Made by a program: the position numbers and the translations under genes. 6,397 bases of DNA from Oscillospiraceae bacterium (lineage in GTDB: Bacteria > Bacillota > Clostridia > Oscillospirales > Oscillospiraceae), in contig CACXBO010000200.1 of the NCBI GenBank assembly GCA_902765975.1, positions 1 to 6,397 on the forward strand, in the 5' to 3' direction. Within the stretch, counting starts at the first letter, position 1. Each line of letters opens with the position of its first letter. Under the pieces are notes generated by a model, which saw nothing but the letters and a program-made list of their open reading frames with translations, had not been told where the DNA came from and did not search any database. This document shows, one piece after another, positions 4,777 to 6,397 of this stretch.

Positions 4777-5613
4777 GTGTCTGTACTGATAGCCATATTC
4801 CTGGGCATAGTTCAGGGTCTAACCGAGTTTTTGCCCATATCCAGTTCTGGACATCTCTCCGTTTTTCAGAAGGTTTTCGCTCTGGAGTTCAAGGCTGAGG
4901 AGCATCTGCTGTTTGACGTGCTGCTCCATGTGGCGACTCTCGTATCCATATATCTCGTCTATAAGACCGAGATAAAGACCATGCTGAAGGATACCTTTGA
5001 ATTTCTCGCGGGCCGCAGCTCAAACTCAGAGCGCGAGGGAAGGGTTAAGCCGAGCGTCAGAATGGCGTTCCTTATACTCTGCGCGACTTTGCCTCTCCTC
5101 CTTGTGCTGCCCTTCCGCGGCGAGATACAGAGACTTTACACAAATCTCGGCTTTATTGCCTTCGCCCTCATAATGAACGGCGTTCTTCTTATCGTGAGCA
5201 CATTTTTCACGGGCGGAAGAAAGAGCGAAAAAACCGCGAAGCTCTCGGATGCGTTCATCGTGGGGCTGTCGCAGGTCATCGCAACCTTCCCCGGCATTTC
5301 CCGTTCCGGCACAACGATAACTGTAGGACTTGCAAGGGGCTTCAAGAGGAGCTTTGCAATTGCGTTTTCATTTCTTATGAGCATTCCCGCCGTTATCGGC
5401 TCGCTTCTCGTAACCTTTATCTCTGCTGTTAAGGCGGGCATACAGTGGGCGAGCCTGCCTGCGTACATAATCGGAATGGCAGTAGCCGGCGCCGTCGGAT
5501 ACTTCGCCCTCTCGTTTTTGAAGAGATTCATTCTTAAGCGACCGCTCACGCATTTCGGATATTACTGCCTCGGAGCGGGAGCCGTTACGATACTGATAGC
5601 AATCTTCATTTAA
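4777..5613 (+). CDS. uppP: Undecaprenyl-diphosphate phosphatase UppP/BacA (278 aa)
   Basis: UppP is an integral membrane enzyme that removes a phosphate from undecaprenyl diphosphate, recycling the lipid carrier for peptidoglycan and other wall polymers; extra copies give bacitracin resistance. The first signature is GIVQGLTEFLPISSSGHL (10-27), with Glu17, the SSS run at 22-24 and His26 as catalytic-site residues. FDVLLHVATL (46-55) follows. The second signature FPGISRSGTT (171-180) holds Arg176, equivalent to the phosphate-binding Arg174 of E. coli. About seven or eight hydrophobic segments run through the protein, with a polar loop around residues 64-92 and another at 145-158. Length is typical (265-280). 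Translation starts at GTG behind a perfect Shine-Dalgarno. The translocase gene starts 14 nt after the stop, so the two form an operon linking wall-lipid recycling with a division-site DNA pump. Confidence 0.96.
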   Translation: MSVLIAIFLGIVQGLTEFLPISSSGHLSVFQKVFALEFKAEEHLLFDVLLHVATLVSIYLVYKTEIKTMLKDTFEFLAGRSSNSEREGRVKPSVRMAFLILCATLPLLLVLPFRGEIQRLYTNLGFIAFALIMNGVLLIVSTFFTGGRKSEKTAKLSDAFIVGLSQVIATFPGISRSGTTITVGLARGFKRSFAIAFSFLMSIPAVIGSLLVTFISAVKAGIQWASLPAYIIGMAVAGAVGYFALSFLKRFILKRPLTHFGYYCLGAGAVTILIAIFI

Positions 5614-5627
5614 GGAGTAATCAATAA

Positions 5628-6397
5628 ATGTCACAAAAGAAAAGCCCGTCAAAAAGCTCTGCAGCAAAAAACAATAAAAAGCCGGCGGCGTCATCAAGGT
5701 CGTCGGGCGCAGGAAAAAGAAGCTCTAAATCGGCGGCCGCTGCCCGCGAGAGACGCAAAAACTCAAGAATAATCAACACTCTCGTGTTTTTCTCCCTCGG
5801 CGTATTCACGCTTCTGGGCTACTTCACCTCCGACGGAGCGTTTATAAGGCTGCTGAGGGATCTCATGTCCGGCCTTCTCGGCGCGGGACTTTACCTGCTC
5901 CCGCCGGCGCTCATCGCCTGCGCAGTTATATTCGCAACGAGTCAGGAGCGTCCCAAGCCTATAAGAATCGTTTCGATACTGCTGCTTCCCGTTATCGTTG
6001 GTATGTTCGCTCAGCTTTTCTCCGGGAAGTATTATGAGATAGGCGGGGAAATGTTCTCCGCTCTCTGGGTGGACGGAAAGAGTCTCGTCGGCGGAGGCGC
6101 CGTCGCCGGTCTCTTCGTCTGCCTCTTCAGACCGGTATTCTCCGCTGTCGGAACGTGGATACTCACAGTCTGTCTTGCCGCCCTCGTTATCTGGGGCGCC
6201 TCCGGCGCAACGATAACCAAGGCCACAGAGAGAGTCAGGGAGAGGCGCGAGATAAGGGAGAAGTGGCGCGAGGAGAACGCCGCAGAGGAGGAGAAGCTCC
6301 GACAGGAGCGAGAGAAGCAGGAGGCGCTTAACAGAGAGAAGCGAGAGGCGGCGTACAGAGAAAAGCTCGACGCGAGGCTTGAGAGAGCCCGCATAAA
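5628..6397 (+). CDS. FtsK/SpoIIIE family DNA translocase, N-terminal part (partial, 256 codons)
   Basis: The reading frame opens at ATG 5628, with AAGGAG (5612-5617) 10 nt upstream overlapping the uppP stop, and continues to the window edge. Residues 1-47 are a basic Lys/Ser/Ala-rich cytoplasmic leader. Four membrane segments follow at about 49-66, 80-103, 112-131 and 155-190, the last a long hydrophobic stretch containing GGGAVAGLFVCLFRPVFSAV (155-174). This GGG-x-G pattern before the last segment is typical of the FtsK/SpoIIIE 4TM domain. From about 198 the chain becomes a highly charged Arg/Glu/Lys helix, probably coiled coil, that would link to the RecA-like motor and gamma domains beyond the window. 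Such proteins pump chromosomal DNA through the closing septum; in spore formers SpoIIIE moves the chromosome into the forespore. The motor domain is not visible, so FtsK, SpoIIIE or SftA-like roles cannot be separated. The assignment rests on topology, the glycine motif and context. Confidence 0.75.
   Translation, partial: MSQKKSPSKSSAAKNNKKPAASSRSSGAGKRSSKSAAAARERRKNSRIINTLVFFSLGVFTLLGYFTSDGAFIRLLRDLMSGLLGAGLYLLPPALIACAVIFATSQERPKPIRIVSILLLPVIVGMFAQLFSGKYYEIGGEMFSALWVDGKSLVGGGAVAGLFVCLFRPVFSAVGTWILTVCLAALVIWGASGATITKATERVRERREIREKWREENAAEEEKLRQEREKQEALNREKREAAYREKLDARLERARI

Noticed and set aside
6032..6394. A minus-strand open frame opposite the translocase N terminus.
   Set aside because: Its Ser/Leu/Arg-rich low-complexity sequence simply mirrors the repeated GAG/AAG/CGC codons of the charged helix on the plus strand.

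Overview
The window looks like chromosome of an endospore-forming member of the Clostridia, perhaps Oscillospirales-like. The evidence is a full-length SpoIVA (found only in endospore formers), a SigH-type sigma factor, low-GC Gram-positive style promoters and Shine-Dalgarno sites, and coding sequence of moderate to fairly high GC that favours AGA/AGG for arginine and ATA for isoleucine. The genus assignment is a guess. All genes are on the + strand and packed tightly. No stretch over about 120 bases lacks a gene, and I see no mobile element, CRISPR array, tRNA or rRNA.

Layout. Bases 1-93 are the last 30 codons of ruvB (Holliday-junction helicase). A short AT-rich gap then holds a 16-bp perfect palindrome immediately followed by a near-consensus sigma-A promoter (TTGACT, 17 nt, TATAAT). 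This promoter drives a SigH-like sigma factor and, 11 nt after its stop, a small double zinc-ribbon protein. A strong intrinsic terminator (1130-1165) closes that unit. Next come trmK (tRNA m1A22 methyltransferase) and coaX (type III pantothenate kinase), overlapping by 10 nt and closed by a GC-rich terminator (2626-2660). spoIVA, the ATPase that forms the spore-coat basement layer, starts at a GTG. ridA follows with its own clear sigma-A promoter and terminator. Last come uppP (undecaprenyl-diphosphate phosphatase, GTG start) and, 14 nt later, the N-terminal part of an FtsK/SpoIIIE DNA translocase that runs off the right edge.

How the genes fit together. Several products serve growth-phase envelope and DNA work (UppP, FtsK/SpoIIIE, RuvB), and two or three serve sporulation (SigH-like sigma, SpoIVA, possibly the translocase). 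TrmK, CoaX and RidA are housekeeping enzymes for tRNA modification, CoA synthesis and removal of reactive enamine/imine metabolites. I did not find a convincing undescribed system. The least explained elements are the zinc-ribbon protein co-transcribed with the sigma factor, which has different arginine codon use from its neighbour, and the palindrome upstream of their shared promoter.
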